Notes: a model not told the origin generated them from the sequence alone. A stretch of 64,000 nucleotides of DNA from Blastococcus sp. PRF04-17 (GCF_023016265.1 NZ_CP095412.1:1922001-1986000), one strand, 5' to 3'; shown: positions 9,958 through 19,288, counted from the first letter of the stretch. Program-made: numbers and translations.

Positions 9958-10620
9958 TCAGACCTCGGCCAGCCGGTAGCCCATGCCCCGGACGGTCTCG
10001 ATGCGGGAGGCGCCGAGCTTCTTGCGCAGGTAGCGGACGTAGACGTCGACGACGTTCGAGCCGGGGTCGAAGTCGTAGCCCCACACGTGGCTGAGCAGCT
10101 GCTCCCGGGCCAGCACCTGGCCGGGGTGACGCAGGAACGTCTCGGCGAGGGCGAACTCGCGCGCGGAGAGATCGACGGTGCGACCGTCGGCGGACGCCCG
10201 TCGGGTCCGCAGGTCCAGCGTGAGCCCGCCGCTGGTGAGGACCGTGACCTCGCCCTGCCGATTGCCCGCCAGGCGCAGCCGCACGCGGGCGAGCAGTTCC
10301 TCGAAGCGGAACGGCTTGGGCATGTAGTCGTCGGCGCCGCCCTCGAGACCAGCCACGGTGTCCTGGACGCTGTCGCGGGCGGTCAGCACGATCACCGGGA
10401 TGGTGCAGCGCTCGGCACGCAGGGAGCGCAGCACCTCGAAACCGTCGATGCCGGGCAGGCCGATGTCCAGCACCATCAGGTCGAAGTCGCCGCTGCGCGC
10501 GGCGGCGCGTGCGCTCCGGCCGTCACCGGCCACCGCCGTGGCGAAGCCGTGGGCGCGCAGGCCCTTCTCGATGAACGAGGCGATGCGGGGTTCGTCCTCG
10601 GCGATCAGCACGCGGCTCAT
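9958..10620 (-). CDS. OmpR/PhoB-family response regulator
   Basis: 220 aa from ATG 10620. The receiver domain has the acidic pair in LIAEDEPR, the phosphoacceptor Asp in LMVLDIGLPG, a Thr in VIVLTARDS and a Lys in YMPKPFRFEEL. The C-terminal winged helix has REFALAETFLRHPGQVLAREQLL and the recognition-helix region NVVDVYVRYLRKKLG. Its start overlaps the kinase stop by 4 nt (ATGA), so the pair is translationally coupled. The ATGAGA boxes with 11-bp spacing in nearby promoters are candidate binding sites. The stimulus is not evident. Confidence 0.93.
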   Translation of the reverse strand: MSRVLIAEDEPRIASFIEKGLRAHGFATAVAGDGRSARAAARSGDFDLMVLDIGLPGIDGFEVLRSLRAERCTIPVIVLTARDSVQDTVAGLEGGADDYMPKPFRFEELLARVRLRLAGNRQGEVTVLTSGGLTLDLRTRRASADGRTVDLSAREFALAETFLRHPGQVLAREQLLSHVWGYDFDPGSNVVDVYVRYLRKKLGASRIETVRGMGYRLAEV

Positions 10621-12139
10621 GACCGGCCTCCAGAGGGGGTGCTCGGCATCGGGTCGTCGGTGGGCAGTTCCGGGGTGGCGCTGTCGTCGTCGGTCCCCGC
10701 GACGTCCGGGGGTGCCAGGCGCGCGGGGACGACGAGGCTGACCGTGGTCCCGCGGCCCGGCACGCTGTCCAGCACCGCCGATCCGCCGTGGGCCGTCGCG
10801 ATGGCCTGGACGATGGACAGCCCCAGCCCTGCGCCGTCCGAGCGCCGGGCGCCGGCCGTGCCGCGGGCGAAACGCTCGAAGACCCGCTGGCGCTCGTCGG
10901 CGGGGATGCCCGGCCCCGTGTCGGAGATCCAGAACCGCAGCTCCCCGCCGGCGAGCTGGCTGCCGACGGAGATGCGGTCACCGGGCCCGGTGTAGCGGAC
11001 GGCGTTGTCGGCCAGGGCCACGAGCGCCTGGGTGACCCGCTGCGGGTCGAGCAGCGCGTCGACGCGGGCGCTGGTCTCGAGGACCCAGGAGCGGTCCCCG
11101 AGCCGGCGGACCTTGTCGAAGATCTCGCTGGTGAGCGCCTCGGCGTCGACCGGCTGGGGGCGGACGAACTGCGGCTGTTCGGCGCGGGCGAGCAGCAGCA
11201 GGTCCGAGACGATCCGGTTCATCCGGTCCAGTTCGTCGTCCACGAGCGCCACCGTCTCGCGGACGTCCCTGGGATCGGACGGGTCGAGGACCTCCAGGTG
11301 TCCCCGCACGATCGTGATCGGCGTCCGCAGCTCGTGCCCGGCGTCGTCGAGGAAGCGGCGCTGGGCCGCGACGCCGTTCTCCAGCCGGTCGAGCATCGCG
11401 TTGACCGACACGACCAGGTCGGAGAGCTCGTCCGCGCCGCGACCGTCCTCGGGGATGCGCCCGGAGAGCTCGCGCTCGGTGATGCCCTTCGCCGTGGCGG
11501 CGACGTCGCGCACCGGTCGGAGGATCCGTCCGGCGACCACCCAGGCACCGGCCGCCGCGAGGAGCACGGTCAGCGCGCCGACCCCGAGCATGATGCGGGC
11601 GGTGTGGTGGGCCGCCTCCCGTTCCTGGTCGGCGAAGTAGGCGACCACGGCCACGGCGCTGCGCGGATCACCGTCGAGCGTCACGGGGACGGCGAGGTAG
11701 CGCACCTCCCCCGCGCCGCTCTCGTACCTGCCGGACGCCGGCTCGGTGACCGAGCCGACGAGACGGGTGAAGTCGCGGTCCTCGCTGAGCAGGACCGGCG
11801 CCTCGATCCGGCTCTGGTAGCGGTACTCGCCGTCGACGTACCCGAGGAACTTCTCGTTGGGTCGGGCGAGGTTGTACGTGATGACGGTCTCGAGCACGGC
11901 GGCCACCGTGTCGAACGGCTCCCCGGTCCGGGGGTCAATGCCGGACTCGACGATCTGGCGGAACTCGAACACCTCTGCCTCGAGCGTCAGGTCCATGCGC
12001 TCGTCGGTCTCGCGGACGAGGAGTCGCCAGGTGACGAACGTGACGACGGCCAGTGCGACCAGCACGAGGAGCAGGACCCAGCCGATGATCCGGGTGCGCG
12101 CGGCACGGGGGTCCAGCGCCGAGGCCGGTTCGGTGTCAC
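10617..12139 (-). CDS. Sensor histidine kinase, frameshift near N-terminus
   Basis: The reading frame that holds all domains has its first usable start at GTG 12065, inside the first membrane helix. A natural GTG at 12139 overlaps the end of the upstream gene, and its frame joins the main frame if one base is restored in the G5 run at 12107-12111 (VTPNRPRRWTPRAARTRIIGW...). I annotate that longer form, about 507 aa. The order is TM1, an extracytoplasmic sensor region of ~130 aa, TM2 (MLGVGALTVLLAAAGAWVVA), HAMP, a DHp helix with the phospho-His in DDAGHELRTPITI, and a HATPase domain with N box ADNAVRYT, DTGPGIP and GAGLGLSIV. It is coupled to the regulator downstream. Confidence 0.9.
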
Positions 12140-12140
12140 C

Positions 12141-12446
12141 TCAGTCGTCGTCATCGCCCCCATCAACGTCGTCGTCCTCGTCGTCGTCCCCGTCGTCGTC
12201 CGGGACGGGCGGAGGGAGCACGACGTCGGTCGGTGACGCCGGGACGGTGGCGGGCGCGGACGGGGTTGCGTCGGTCGGGCCCGGAGCGGTCGGCGGCGGC
12301 TCCGGAGCCGAGGGGGTGGTGATCCGGATCGGCGACGGCAACGGCTCCCGCTGGACGGCCGCCGGCCGGAGCGCGGCCCAGCCGGCGAGGACGACGACGA
12401 GGGTCACCCCGACGGCCATCGCGAGCAGGAGTGGTCGCAGCCGCAT
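12141..12446 (-). CDS. Membrane-anchored or secreted protein with poly-Asp tail
   Basis: ATG 12446 (MRLRPLLLAMAVG) gives 101 aa. An upstream in-frame start at 12512 is possible. It has an N-terminal signal-anchor helix (LLLAMAVGVTLVVVLAGWAAL), a Pro/Ser/Thr-rich linker and an extremely acidic end (DDDGDDDEDDDVDGGDDDD) right at the stop. It is the first gene of the operon with the sensor kinase, whose start lies 1-2 nt away. The acidic tail could bind divalent cations near the sensor domain (inference). Confidence 0.6.
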   Translation of the reverse strand: MRLRPLLLAMAVGVTLVVVLAGWAALRPAAVQREPLPSPIRITTPSAPEPPPTAPGPTDATPSAPATVPASPTDVVLPPPVPDDDGDDDEDDDVDGGDDDD

Positions 12447-12479
12447 CCAGCCACGGTCGCGCCCGGAGGTTCGCCCCAG

Positions 12480-12506
12480 GTGAGAAGTCGATGAGAGAAC
12501 TCTCAT
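12480..12506. promoter_or_regulatory. ATGAGA boxes upstream of the two-component operon
   Basis: GTGAGA at 12480 and ATGAGA at 12491 are direct repeats 11 bp apart. With the inverted copy 12506-12501 they form the palindrome GATGAGAG-AA-CTCTCATC at 12490-12507. The position upstream of the minus-strand operon suggests autoregulation by its OmpR-type regulator. Confidence 0.55.
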
Positions 12507-12527
12507 CGTCACGCCGGAAACACGAAG

Positions 12528-12555
12528 GAGGGGGAGGCCGGAAGGCCTCCCCCTC
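12528..12555 (-). terminator. Flagellin gene terminator
   Basis: A perfect 12-bp stem, 12528-12539 with 12544-12555, closes a 4-nt loop. It lies 53 bp past the flagellin stop, and a moderately T-rich tract follows on the minus strand. Confidence 0.8.
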
Positions 12556-12608
12556 GTCCGGGGTCGTGCTGGAGGAACTACGGGTCCCCGCCGCCTAGCC
12601 GACCGAGG

Positions 12609-13865
12609 TCAGCGGAGCAGCGACAGGACGCCCTGCGAGGCCTGGTTGGCCTGCGCGAGCATGGCGGTGCCGGCCTGGGACAGGATCTGGTTCCGGGTGA
12701 ACTGGACCATCTCCTGGGCCATGTCGGCGTCGCGGATGCGGCTCTCCGAGGCGGTCAGGTTCTCCACCGCGACGTTGAGGTTGTTGATGGTGTGGTCGAA
12801 CCGGTTCTGGATGGCACCCAGATCGGCCCGCTGGGTCGACACCTTCTTGATCGCGGCGTCGAGGGCGGTGATCGCCGCGGTGGCACCGCTGGCGGCGGTG
12901 AAGGTCGGGGTCGCCGAGGCGATCTGCTGGGCGGAGGTGCCCAGCGCGTAACCGTTGGCGCCGGTGAAGCCGGCGACGGCCTCGGTGACGCTGAAGGTGA
13001 TGGTGGTGGCCGTACCGGCGGCGAACGGGCCGGTGGTCAGGCCCAGGGCGGCCTGGGCGGCGTTGTTCAGCAGGGTGCGGGCCTGGGCACCGGTGGTGGC
13101 GGTGCTGTAGTCCACCGAGCTGAGGTCGAAGCTCTTGCCACCGAAGTTGATGGTGCCGTCGAGCTTCTCGAACGAGGCGACGGCCACGGCGCCGGTGGCG
13201 TCGAGGTAGTCATCGCCGGCGGCGAGCTCGGTGAACAGCAGCGAGCCGGCCGCGGCCGCACCGGCGTTGGTCGTGGTGACCCGGCCGGCCGCGGCGGCGC
13301 CGTTGGTGAACGCACCCACACCGGTCACGTTGACCCCGGAGACACCCAGGCCGGCGGCGTCCATGCCGATGCCGGGCGAGCCGATGCTGACCGTGATGGT
13401 CTCCCCGGCGTTGGCGCCGACCTGGAAGAGGGACTGGAAGCTGCCGTCCAGGAGCTTCTTGCCGTTGAACGTCGTCGTGGCGTTGATCCGGTTCAGCTCG
13501 GACTTGAGCTGGCCCAGCTCCGACTGGATGGCGTTCTTGGCGTCGTCGTTGACGCCGCCGGCGTTGCTGGCCTGGACCGACAGGTCGCGCATGCGCTGCA
13601 GGATGCTGTGCGTCTCGGTGAGCGCACCCTCAGCGGTCTGCACGACCGAGATGCCGTCCTGGGTGTTGCGAACGGCGACCTTCAGGCCACCGATCTGCGA
13701 CCGCAGACCCTCCGAGATCGCCAGCCCGGCCGCGTCGTCGGCGGCCCGGTTGATGCGGAACCCGGAGGAGAGCTTCTCCAGGCTCTTGCTCATCTGGCCG
13801 TCGGTGACGGACAGATTGCGGTAGGCGTTCATCGCCGCGATGTTGTTGTTGACGCGCAGACCCAC
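12609..13865 (-). CDS. fliC: Flagellin
   Basis: 418 aa from GTG 13865, preceded by AAGGAGG. The conserved N-terminal D0/D1 region (MGLRVNNNIAAMNAYRNL, EKLSSGFRINRAADDAAGL) and C-terminal D1/D0 region (DADMAQEMVQFTRNQIL, LAQANQASQGVLSLLR) are intact. The central 170 or so residues are Ala/Gly/Thr-rich and variable, as expected for the surface-exposed domain. No other flagellar gene lies in the window, so it is monocistronic here with its own terminator. A sigma-28-like promoter candidate lies upstream. Confidence 0.95.
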   Translation of the reverse strand: MGLRVNNNIAAMNAYRNLSVTDGQMSKSLEKLSSGFRINRAADDAAGLAISEGLRSQIGGLKVAVRNTQDGISVVQTAEGALTETHSILQRMRDLSVQASNAGGVNDDAKNAIQSELGQLKSELNRINATTTFNGKKLLDGSFQSLFQVGANAGETITVSIGSPGIGMDAAGLGVSGVNVTGVGAFTNGAAAAGRVTTTNAGAAAAGSLLFTELAAGDDYLDATGAVAVASFEKLDGTINFGGKSFDLSSVDYSTATTGAQARTLLNNAAQAALGLTTGPFAAGTATTITFSVTEAVAGFTGANGYALGTSAQQIASATPTFTAASGATAAITALDAAIKKVSTQRADLGAIQNRFDHTINNLNVAVENLTASESRIRDADMAQEMVQFTRNQILSQAGTAMLAQANQASQGVLSLLR

Positions 13866-13931
13866 GGTGTTCCTCCTTGAGGGGGTTGTTCGCCCGGCTG
13901 CTTCCGTGCAACCGGGGCCTTGCTGCAGGGG

Positions 13932-13960
13932 GTTACGGCGGGTCCCCTGTGAGAGTTGAG
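13932..13960 (-). promoter_or_regulatory. Sigma-28-like promoter candidate for flagellin
   Basis: On the minus strand CTCAA (13960-13956) is followed after 16 nt by GCCGTAAC (13939-13932), which resembles the flagellar sigma architecture (TAAA/TCAA, about N15, GCCGATAA). The -10 lies about 65 nt before the GTG start. Found by eye only. Confidence 0.4.
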
Positions 13961-14267
13961 CTGAGTCCTCTGAGTTTTCTGGGACGCGTGTGACTGGCGC
14001 TGTCGTCGACGGTCACAGTCGCGCCCTGACCTGCCGATTCCGTCTCCGCACAGGTATCTGCCGTCGCCGGAAAATCTTCCGCCGCGACCCCTCGGCAGTT
14101 CTGGACGAGGCGCGGCCGCGTCGCGGAGGGCAGTGCGACACCTGTTGCGACACCCCCGGAGCGTCTAGGGTCGACGACGGGTCGAAGGTCCGGCCCGACA
14201 CCGCCCGCTCGCGCGCGCGAGCGACGTCCGGACCCTCGCGGGCCGGACCGGTTTCCGGGATCAGCCC
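13961..14267. other. Intergenic region between flagellin and STAS genes
   Basis: About 400 bp separate the divergent flagellin and STAS genes. Apart from the flagellin promoter candidate I see no ORF with coding character and no convincing RNA structure. It holds the promoter for the plus-strand STAS gene. Confidence 0.5.
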
Positions 14268-14618
14268 ATGACCGCACATCTCGACCTCACCCGCTGGCCG
14301 GCCGAACCCGGGCCGCCGCCGTTCCTGCTGTCGATCGACGTCGCGAAGGCCCGCGTCAGCCTGCACGGCGAGCTGGACCGGGAGGCCGCCCACCGCCTCG
14401 ACGAGGCGATCGGGGTCCTGGTCCACACCGCGTCACCCCGGTGGTCGGTGGACGTCTCGGCGGTCCGCTTCTGCGACGCGGAGGGACTCCGGGCGCTGGT
14501 CCGTGCGCAGCAGCGGGCACAGCGCGCCGGCCGTGTCCTCGTCGTCGAGCGCCCGGGCGGCTGCCTCCGGCGCCTGCTGCCGCTGGTCGGGATCGACCCG
14601 GCAGGCCCGCACGACTGA
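14268..14618 (+). CDS. STAS-domain protein (anti-sigma factor antagonist-like)
   Basis: 116 aa. It follows the STAS pattern: LSIDVAKARVSLHGELDREAAHRLDEAI, a central strand SVDVSAVRFCDAEGLRALV, and a final VLVVERPGGCLRRLLPLVGI. The usual D-S-(S/A)-G phosphorylation motif reads D-A-E-G, so the serine targeted by RsbW-type kinases is missing. It would then be constitutively active or regulated another way. No partner kinase gene is adjacent. Confidence 0.82.
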   Translation: MTAHLDLTRWPAEPGPPPFLLSIDVAKARVSLHGELDREAAHRLDEAIGVLVHTASPRWSVDVSAVRFCDAEGLRALVRAQQRAQRAGRVLVVERPGGCLRRLLPLVGIDPAGPHD

Positions 14619-14625
14619 CGCGCGG

Positions 14626-14979
14626 CTACGCGCCGGCGACGGGCTCCGCGGTCCGGGCGGCGTGCACGCGCGCGCGCACCCAGCCGATGAGGCAGTACAG
14701 GGCCGCGTGCCCCTCCGGCGAGGTGTGCGCCTGCTCGATCTGGGCGGCCTCGATCAGCTCGTCGCTGTCGACGACACCCTTGCGGTAGAAGCGGTCGAGG
14801 ACCTTGCCACCGGGGGTGCGGCTGGCGAAGATCCCCGCGATCCCGAGCGCCACCGGGTCGGAGACGACCAGGGTCAACGGCGGGTGCTTCATCGCAGCCC
14901 GCCGGTCGAGCAGGTTGACCACTTCGGCCATCACCTCGAGGTCCGAGGCGGGCGTCGCCGTCCTGCACGCCAGCTTCAC
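14626..14979 (-). CDS. Unknown protein, 117 aa
   Basis: ATG 14979, coding with actinobacterial codon bias, convergent with the STAS gene (8-bp gap). It is predicted soluble and mostly helical, with a C-terminal HAALYCLIGWVRARVHAART segment. No motif that I recognise. Confidence 0.6.
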   Translation of the reverse strand: MKLACRTATPASDLEVMAEVVNLLDRRAAMKHPPLTLVVSDPVALGIAGIFASRTPGGKVLDRFYRKGVVDSDELIEAAQIEQAHTSPEGHAALYCLIGWVRARVHAARTAEPVAGA

Positions 14980-15087
14980 GTCGTCCCCTTCCCCCGAGAT
15001 GTGTCTTCCCCTCTCCCGCCCATCGGCAGATCGACGGCGGGGCTTGAGTCCCCCGGGAGAGGGAGTTCGGTCCCGCGCCGCTCGCCG

Positions 15088-16753
15088 TCAGCCGGTCGTG
15101 GTGAAGGAGGGCATGCGCCGTGCCCGGGCGGCGACGGCCACGCCCGCCAGCCAGCCGAAGGTCAGCGCCGGACCGACCGTTCCACCCGGGCCGTGGTACC
15201 CCTGCCCGGTCGGCGCCGAGATGCAGTTGCCGGCGCCGTAGACGCCCGGGATGGCCTCGCCGTCGTACCCGAGGACGCGACCGCGGGGGTCGACGACCGG
15301 ACCGCCCTTGGTGTCGAGCGCCCCGCCCCCGAGGATCAGGCAGTGGTACGGGCCCTGCTCGGCGAAGGCGTGCATCGTCGGGTTCGGCTGACCCGCGTAC
15401 CGGGGTCGGGTGGCCCACTCCTTCTCGATGCGCGTCTCCCCCGGCCGTGGTCCAGGTCCACGCCGGTCGCCGCCAGCTCCCCGAACCGGGTGACCTGCGC
15501 GCGCAGGCCCTCCTCGAAGTCGCCCGCGAGGGTGAATCCCCCGGTGTGCGGCGCCAGGTCCGCCAGCCGGTCGCGCAGCCGGTCGGTCAGCTGGGCCCAC
15601 GTGTCGCCGGAGATCACGTCGACCTCTCTGTCCTCCCCGAGCGGAAGGGGGTACCGGTGCCGGCTCGGCCGCGTGTCCCGCGCGGTCGCCTCGTCGAACA
15701 CGAGGAAGAGCAGGAGGTTGGTGTACCGGCGCGAGTCGGCGTCCCAGTGGAAGTGGACCTGCCCCCGCTCGTTGTAGGGCATCTTCTCGTTCATGACGCG
15801 TCTGCCGTGCCGGTTGACGACCATCATGCTGTCGCCGAAGAGGTAGACCGCGTCCCTGAGCGTCGACCGTGTGCGGAGCGCGGCCTCGAGCACGACCTCG
15901 TCCCACCACGCGTGTCCCATGTTGCCGAGCCGGGCGCCGAGCCCCGAGGCGATCCTGACGAAGTCACCGGTCGCCTCCTCGGCGGCCGCGCCGCCGAACA
16001 CCGGGCCGCGCAGGAACGCCGCGGCCATCTCCGGGTCGTGGAGGAAGCCGCCGGTGGCGAACACGACCCCCTGTCGGGCACCGAAGACGTCCGTGGTGGT
16101 GCGGACGCGCGCCTCGACGCCGACGACGACGTCCTCGTCGTCCCGCACGACCTGCACGACCCGGGTGTTCGTCCGGATGCTGACCCCGAGCTTCTCGGCG
16201 GTCGCCTGCATCGCCTCGACGAGGCGCTGGCCACCGGTCGCGTCGACCCCGAAGCGGTAGTCCGCGGGGAGCCACATCCGGATCGACCGCCCGACCGGCG
16301 CCTCGTCCTCCGCGAAGTCGGAGTGGTAGTCGGGGAAGCCCGGCATGCAGTCGGGGTCGTACGGGATGGCGCCGGCCTCGTCGAGTTCCGCGAAGGCCTC
16401 CGAGCCGTGGTCGTACAGCGCTTCGAGCAGCTGGTAGCGCAGGGGCGACAGCCCCAGGGTGGAGGACGCCGGGTGGTACTCCGCCGGGTAGGCCACCCTG
16501 GCCATGTAGCGAAGGGCCGCGGCCCGGTCGTCGCGGAGCCCCGCTGCCCGCATCAGCGGGTTGTTCGGGATCCACATGGTGGCGCTGGACTTGGCCGTGG
16601 TGCCGCCCAGGCGGTTCGCGCGCTCGAGCAGCAGCACCTCCGATCCCCGCCGCGCGGCGGCGATCGCCGCGGCGAAGGCGCGACGCCCGAGCCGACCACG
16701 ACGACGTCGGCAACGGCGTCCCAGCCGTCCCAGCCACCGTCGTCGTCGGTCAC
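15088..16753 (-). CDS. KstD-like FAD-binding oxidoreductase, two frameshifts
   Basis: The GTG start at 16753 overlaps the enoyl-CoA hydratase stop (GTGA). Three frames join into about 555 aa, the usual size of 3-ketosteroid delta-1-dehydrogenase-type flavoproteins. The N-terminal dinucleotide fold reads ADVVVVGSG...AAAIAAARRGSEVLLLE, then KSSATMWIPNN. The FAD end motif is GVYGAGNCISAPTGQGYHGP followed by GGTVGPALTFGWLAG. The breaks are near 16674-16690 and in the G5 run at about 15440-15444, each repaired by one base. The likely role is oxidation or desaturation of a cyclic ketone or steroid-like substrate in the cluster. Fumarate-reductase-type flavoproteins are the alternative. Confidence 0.8.
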
Positions 16754-17535
16754 CGGTGGACCCAGGCGGGGGGCCGCTTCTCCAGGAACGCGGTCGCTCC
16801 CTCGGCGAGGTCGCTGCCGAGGAAGAAGGTCAGGTTGAGGAACTGGGCGGCGTCCAGGGCCTGGTTCGCCGGCAGATCGGCGAGCAGCGTGAACGCGCGG
16901 CGGCCCAGCCGCGCCGCGAGCGGGCTGGTGTGGGCGAACCAGCCGGCGTACTCCTCGGCGGCGGCCCACAGCCCGTCGGTGCCGTCGCAGACCCGGTTGA
17001 CGAACCCGGCGCGGTGCGCCTCGGCGGCGTCGAGCGGCCGGCCGGTGAGCATCAGGTCGAGCAGCAGCTTGCGGGGCACCGCCCGGGCCAGGTGGGCCAC
17101 GATGATCATCGGGAACAGGCCGGTGCGGATCTCGGGCATCGCGAACCGCGCCCGGTCGGTGGCCAGGAGAATGTCGCACATGCCGGCCAGGCCCATGCCG
17201 CCGGCGTAGGCCGGGCCGTCGACCAGCGCGATCATCGGCTTCGGGGCGTCGAGGGCGGCCTTGTGCAGGGCGACGATGTCCTCGGGCCAGGCGTAGGCCT
17301 GCTCGGCGGGCATCTGCCGCAGCTGTTTCATCTGCCGCAGGTCGCCGCCGGCGCAGAACGCCGGACCGTTCGCCGCGATCGCCACCGCCCGCACCTCGTC
17401 GTCGGCCATCGCGGCGGCCATGGCCGCCAGCAGCGCGGCCGACATGTCCCGGTCCAGCGGGTTGCGCTCCTCGGGCCGGTTCAGGGTGAGCACCGCCAGC
17501 GGCCCCCGCCGCGAGCTGACGACCGGATCAGTCAT
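16750..17535 (-). CDS. Enoyl-CoA hydratase/isomerase family protein
   Basis: 261 aa, ATG 17535, overlapping the small AtuA-like gene by 8 nt. Crotonase features: VLTLNRPEERNPLD, oxyanion-hole segments FCAGGDLRQMK and GPAYAGGMGLAGMCDI, and a C-terminal FLEKRPPAWVHR of the kind seen in this family. It is expected to hydrate or isomerise an acyl-CoA produced by the acyl-CoA dehydrogenase of the same operon. Confidence 0.92.
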   Translation of the reverse strand: MTDPVVSSRRGPLAVLTLNRPEERNPLDRDMSAALLAAMAAAMADDEVRAVAIAANGPAFCAGGDLRQMKQLRQMPAEQAYAWPEDIVALHKAALDAPKPMIALVDGPAYAGGMGLAGMCDILLATDRARFAMPEIRTGLFPMIIVAHLARAVPRKLLLDLMLTGRPLDAAEAHRAGFVNRVCDGTDGLWAAAEEYAGWFAHTSPLAARLGRRAFTLLADLPANQALDAAQFLNLTFFLGSDLAEGATAFLEKRPPAWVHR

Positions 17536-17851
17536 CCGCGATCGCTCCGTCCCCGATCTCCATGCGCAGCAGCCAGGCGTACATCACCTTGCCCAGGTGA
17601 TCGCTGCGCAGGCTCATCGTGCCGCCGCCGTCCAGGGCGCCGGTGAGCACGAAGTTCAGCGACCGGATGCCGGGCAGCTCATACCGGGTCACGGTGCCCG
17701 TCACCAGGTCGCCGTAGTGCTCGGCCACCCGCTGCTCGGTCACCTCCCGCAGCAGGATCTGGTAGCCGGCGTCGTCGTAGGCGACCAGCCCCACGTTGCA
17801 GATGTCGCCCTTGTCCCCCGACCGCCCGTGGGCGAGATCGACCACGCGCAT
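17528..17851 (-). CDS. AtuA-associated small protein (C-terminal AtuA domain encoded separately)
   Basis: 107 aa, 4 bp after the AtuA-family gene. VVDLAHGRSGDKGDICNVGL is characteristic of the C-terminal part of AtuA-like proteins, which in this operon type is a separate polypeptide. It probably forms a complex with AtuA. The biochemical role is not established to my knowledge. Confidence 0.85.
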   Translation of the reverse strand: MRVVDLAHGRSGDKGDICNVGLVAYDDAGYQILLREVTEQRVAEHYGDLVTGTVTRYELPGIRSLNFVLTGALDGGGTMSLRSDHLGKVMYAWLLRMEIGDGAIADD

Positions 17852-17855
17852 CGCT

Positions 17856-19223
17856 TCAGACCTCCAGCAGCTCGACGGACTGGGACACGTGCTCCCGGGG
17901 GATCAGGCACGACCAGATCGCGTACAGCTCCTTCAGCGGCGGCCGCGTGCCCACCCCCGCGACACCGGCCGGGCCGTTGTTGTACAGCGGCACGCTCTCG
18001 GTGAACACCTTGCGCGCCTGCTCGGCGTCCGGGCAGCGGGCGGCGTAGCGCACCACGACCTCGGGCAGCTCCGGATCCGTCGGCGGAGGCACCCGGCCCT
18101 GAAACATCGACGTGTGCCCCAGGTACTCCACGATCTCCGCGCTGCACCGGAAGTCCGCCGCGGCCAGCCGGTTCTTCAGGAACTCGATGCCCCGCCGGGC
18201 CTTGGCCGGGGCGTCGGGCCAGCTGTAGGTGAACACGATCTCCCCCACGAACCCCGCCCGGTAGCCCATGTTCACCTTCAGCGTGTCCGGGCGGGGCTTG
18301 CCCGTGCCGCCGGTGATCAGCACCCGGTCCGGCCCCACCTCCTCCAACCGCACCTGGGTGAAGTCGGCGGTCACGTCGGCGGTCAGATAATTGCCCGGGT
18401 CCAGGATCTCGTAGACCAGCTGCTCGCTGACCGTGCCGATGTCCACCCGCCCACCGGTGCCCGGGGTCTTGGTCAGCACCGCGGTGCCGTCCTCGCGCAC
18501 CTCGGCGATCGGATAACCCAGGTCCTCCAGCCCATCCACGCCCTGCCAGTCCGCCGCGTACAGCCCGCCGGTCGCCTGCCCGCCGCACTCGATCGCGTGC
18601 GCCACCACCGTCGCCATGCCCAGCCGTTGCCAGTCGTCGGAAGCCCAGCCGAACTCGTGGATCAACGGCCCCAGGTACAGGGCGATGTCGGTCACCCGGC
18701 CGCAGATGACGACGTCGGCGCCCAGCCGCAGCGCCTCCACGATCCCCTCGCTGCCGGTGTAGACCGCGGCGTGGGTCAGCCGCTCCCGCACCGTCACCAG
18801 CTCCGCGCCGGTGTCCAGATTCGTGAAGCTGACGCCGTCGTCCATCAGCCGGTCGATGTCGCCCTCGATGTCATCCCCGGTCACCACCGCCACCCGCACA
18901 CCGGACAGGCCCAGCTCCTTGCACAGCTCCAGCACCCGCTCCCCGGCCGCCCGCGGATTCGCCCCACCCGCGTTGCTGATGATCTTCACGCCCTTGCGGA
19001 CCGCCACCGGCAACGCGCCGCGCAGCAGGTCGATGAGGTCACGGGTGTAGCCGGCCTCCGGGTTCTTGGCCCGCTGCTTGGCCAGGATCGACATCGTCAA
19101 CTCGGCCAGATGGTCACAACACAGGTAATCGATGTCCGCCCGCTCGATCATCTCCGCCGCCGGCTGCACCCGGTCACCCCAGAACGCCATCCCGGCGCCG
19201 AGCCGGACCGTCTTTCCACTCAT
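17856..19223 (-). CDS. AtuA-family protein (DUF1446, acyclic terpene utilisation type)
   Basis: 455 aa from ATG 19223 (MSGKTVRLGAGMAFWGDR), after GGAGAG. The open frame extends farther upstream but that part is antisense to nothing sensible and shadows the dehydrogenase gene, so I use the internal start. Recognisable stretches are YLCCDHLAELTM, KIISNAGGANP, GADVVICGRVTDIALYLGP and IECGGQATGG. AtuA belongs to the acyclic terpene (citronellol/geraniol) pathway of pseudomonads, where its function is not well defined. No geranyl-CoA carboxylase subunits lie here, so the pathway differs. Confidence 0.9.
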   Translation of the reverse strand: MSGKTVRLGAGMAFWGDRVQPAAEMIERADIDYLCCDHLAELTMSILAKQRAKNPEAGYTRDLIDLLRGALPVAVRKGVKIISNAGGANPRAAGERVLELCKELGLSGVRVAVVTGDDIEGDIDRLMDDGVSFTNLDTGAELVTVRERLTHAAVYTGSEGIVEALRLGADVVICGRVTDIALYLGPLIHEFGWASDDWQRLGMATVVAHAIECGGQATGGLYAADWQGVDGLEDLGYPIAEVREDGTAVLTKTPGTGGRVDIGTVSEQLVYEILDPGNYLTADVTADFTQVRLEEVGPDRVLITGGTGKPRPDTLKVNMGYRAGFVGEIVFTYSWPDAPAKARRGIEFLKNRLAAADFRCSAEIVEYLGHTSMFQGRVPPPTDPELPEVVVRYAARCPDAEQARKVFTESVPLYNNGPAGVAGVGTRPPLKELYAIWSCLIPREHVSQSVELLEV

Positions 19224-19288
19224 GCTCTCTCCAGGATCGTGGTCGTGCCGAGAAGGAGGTTCGTCCGTGCGCGTGCGGCCGCTGCGGC

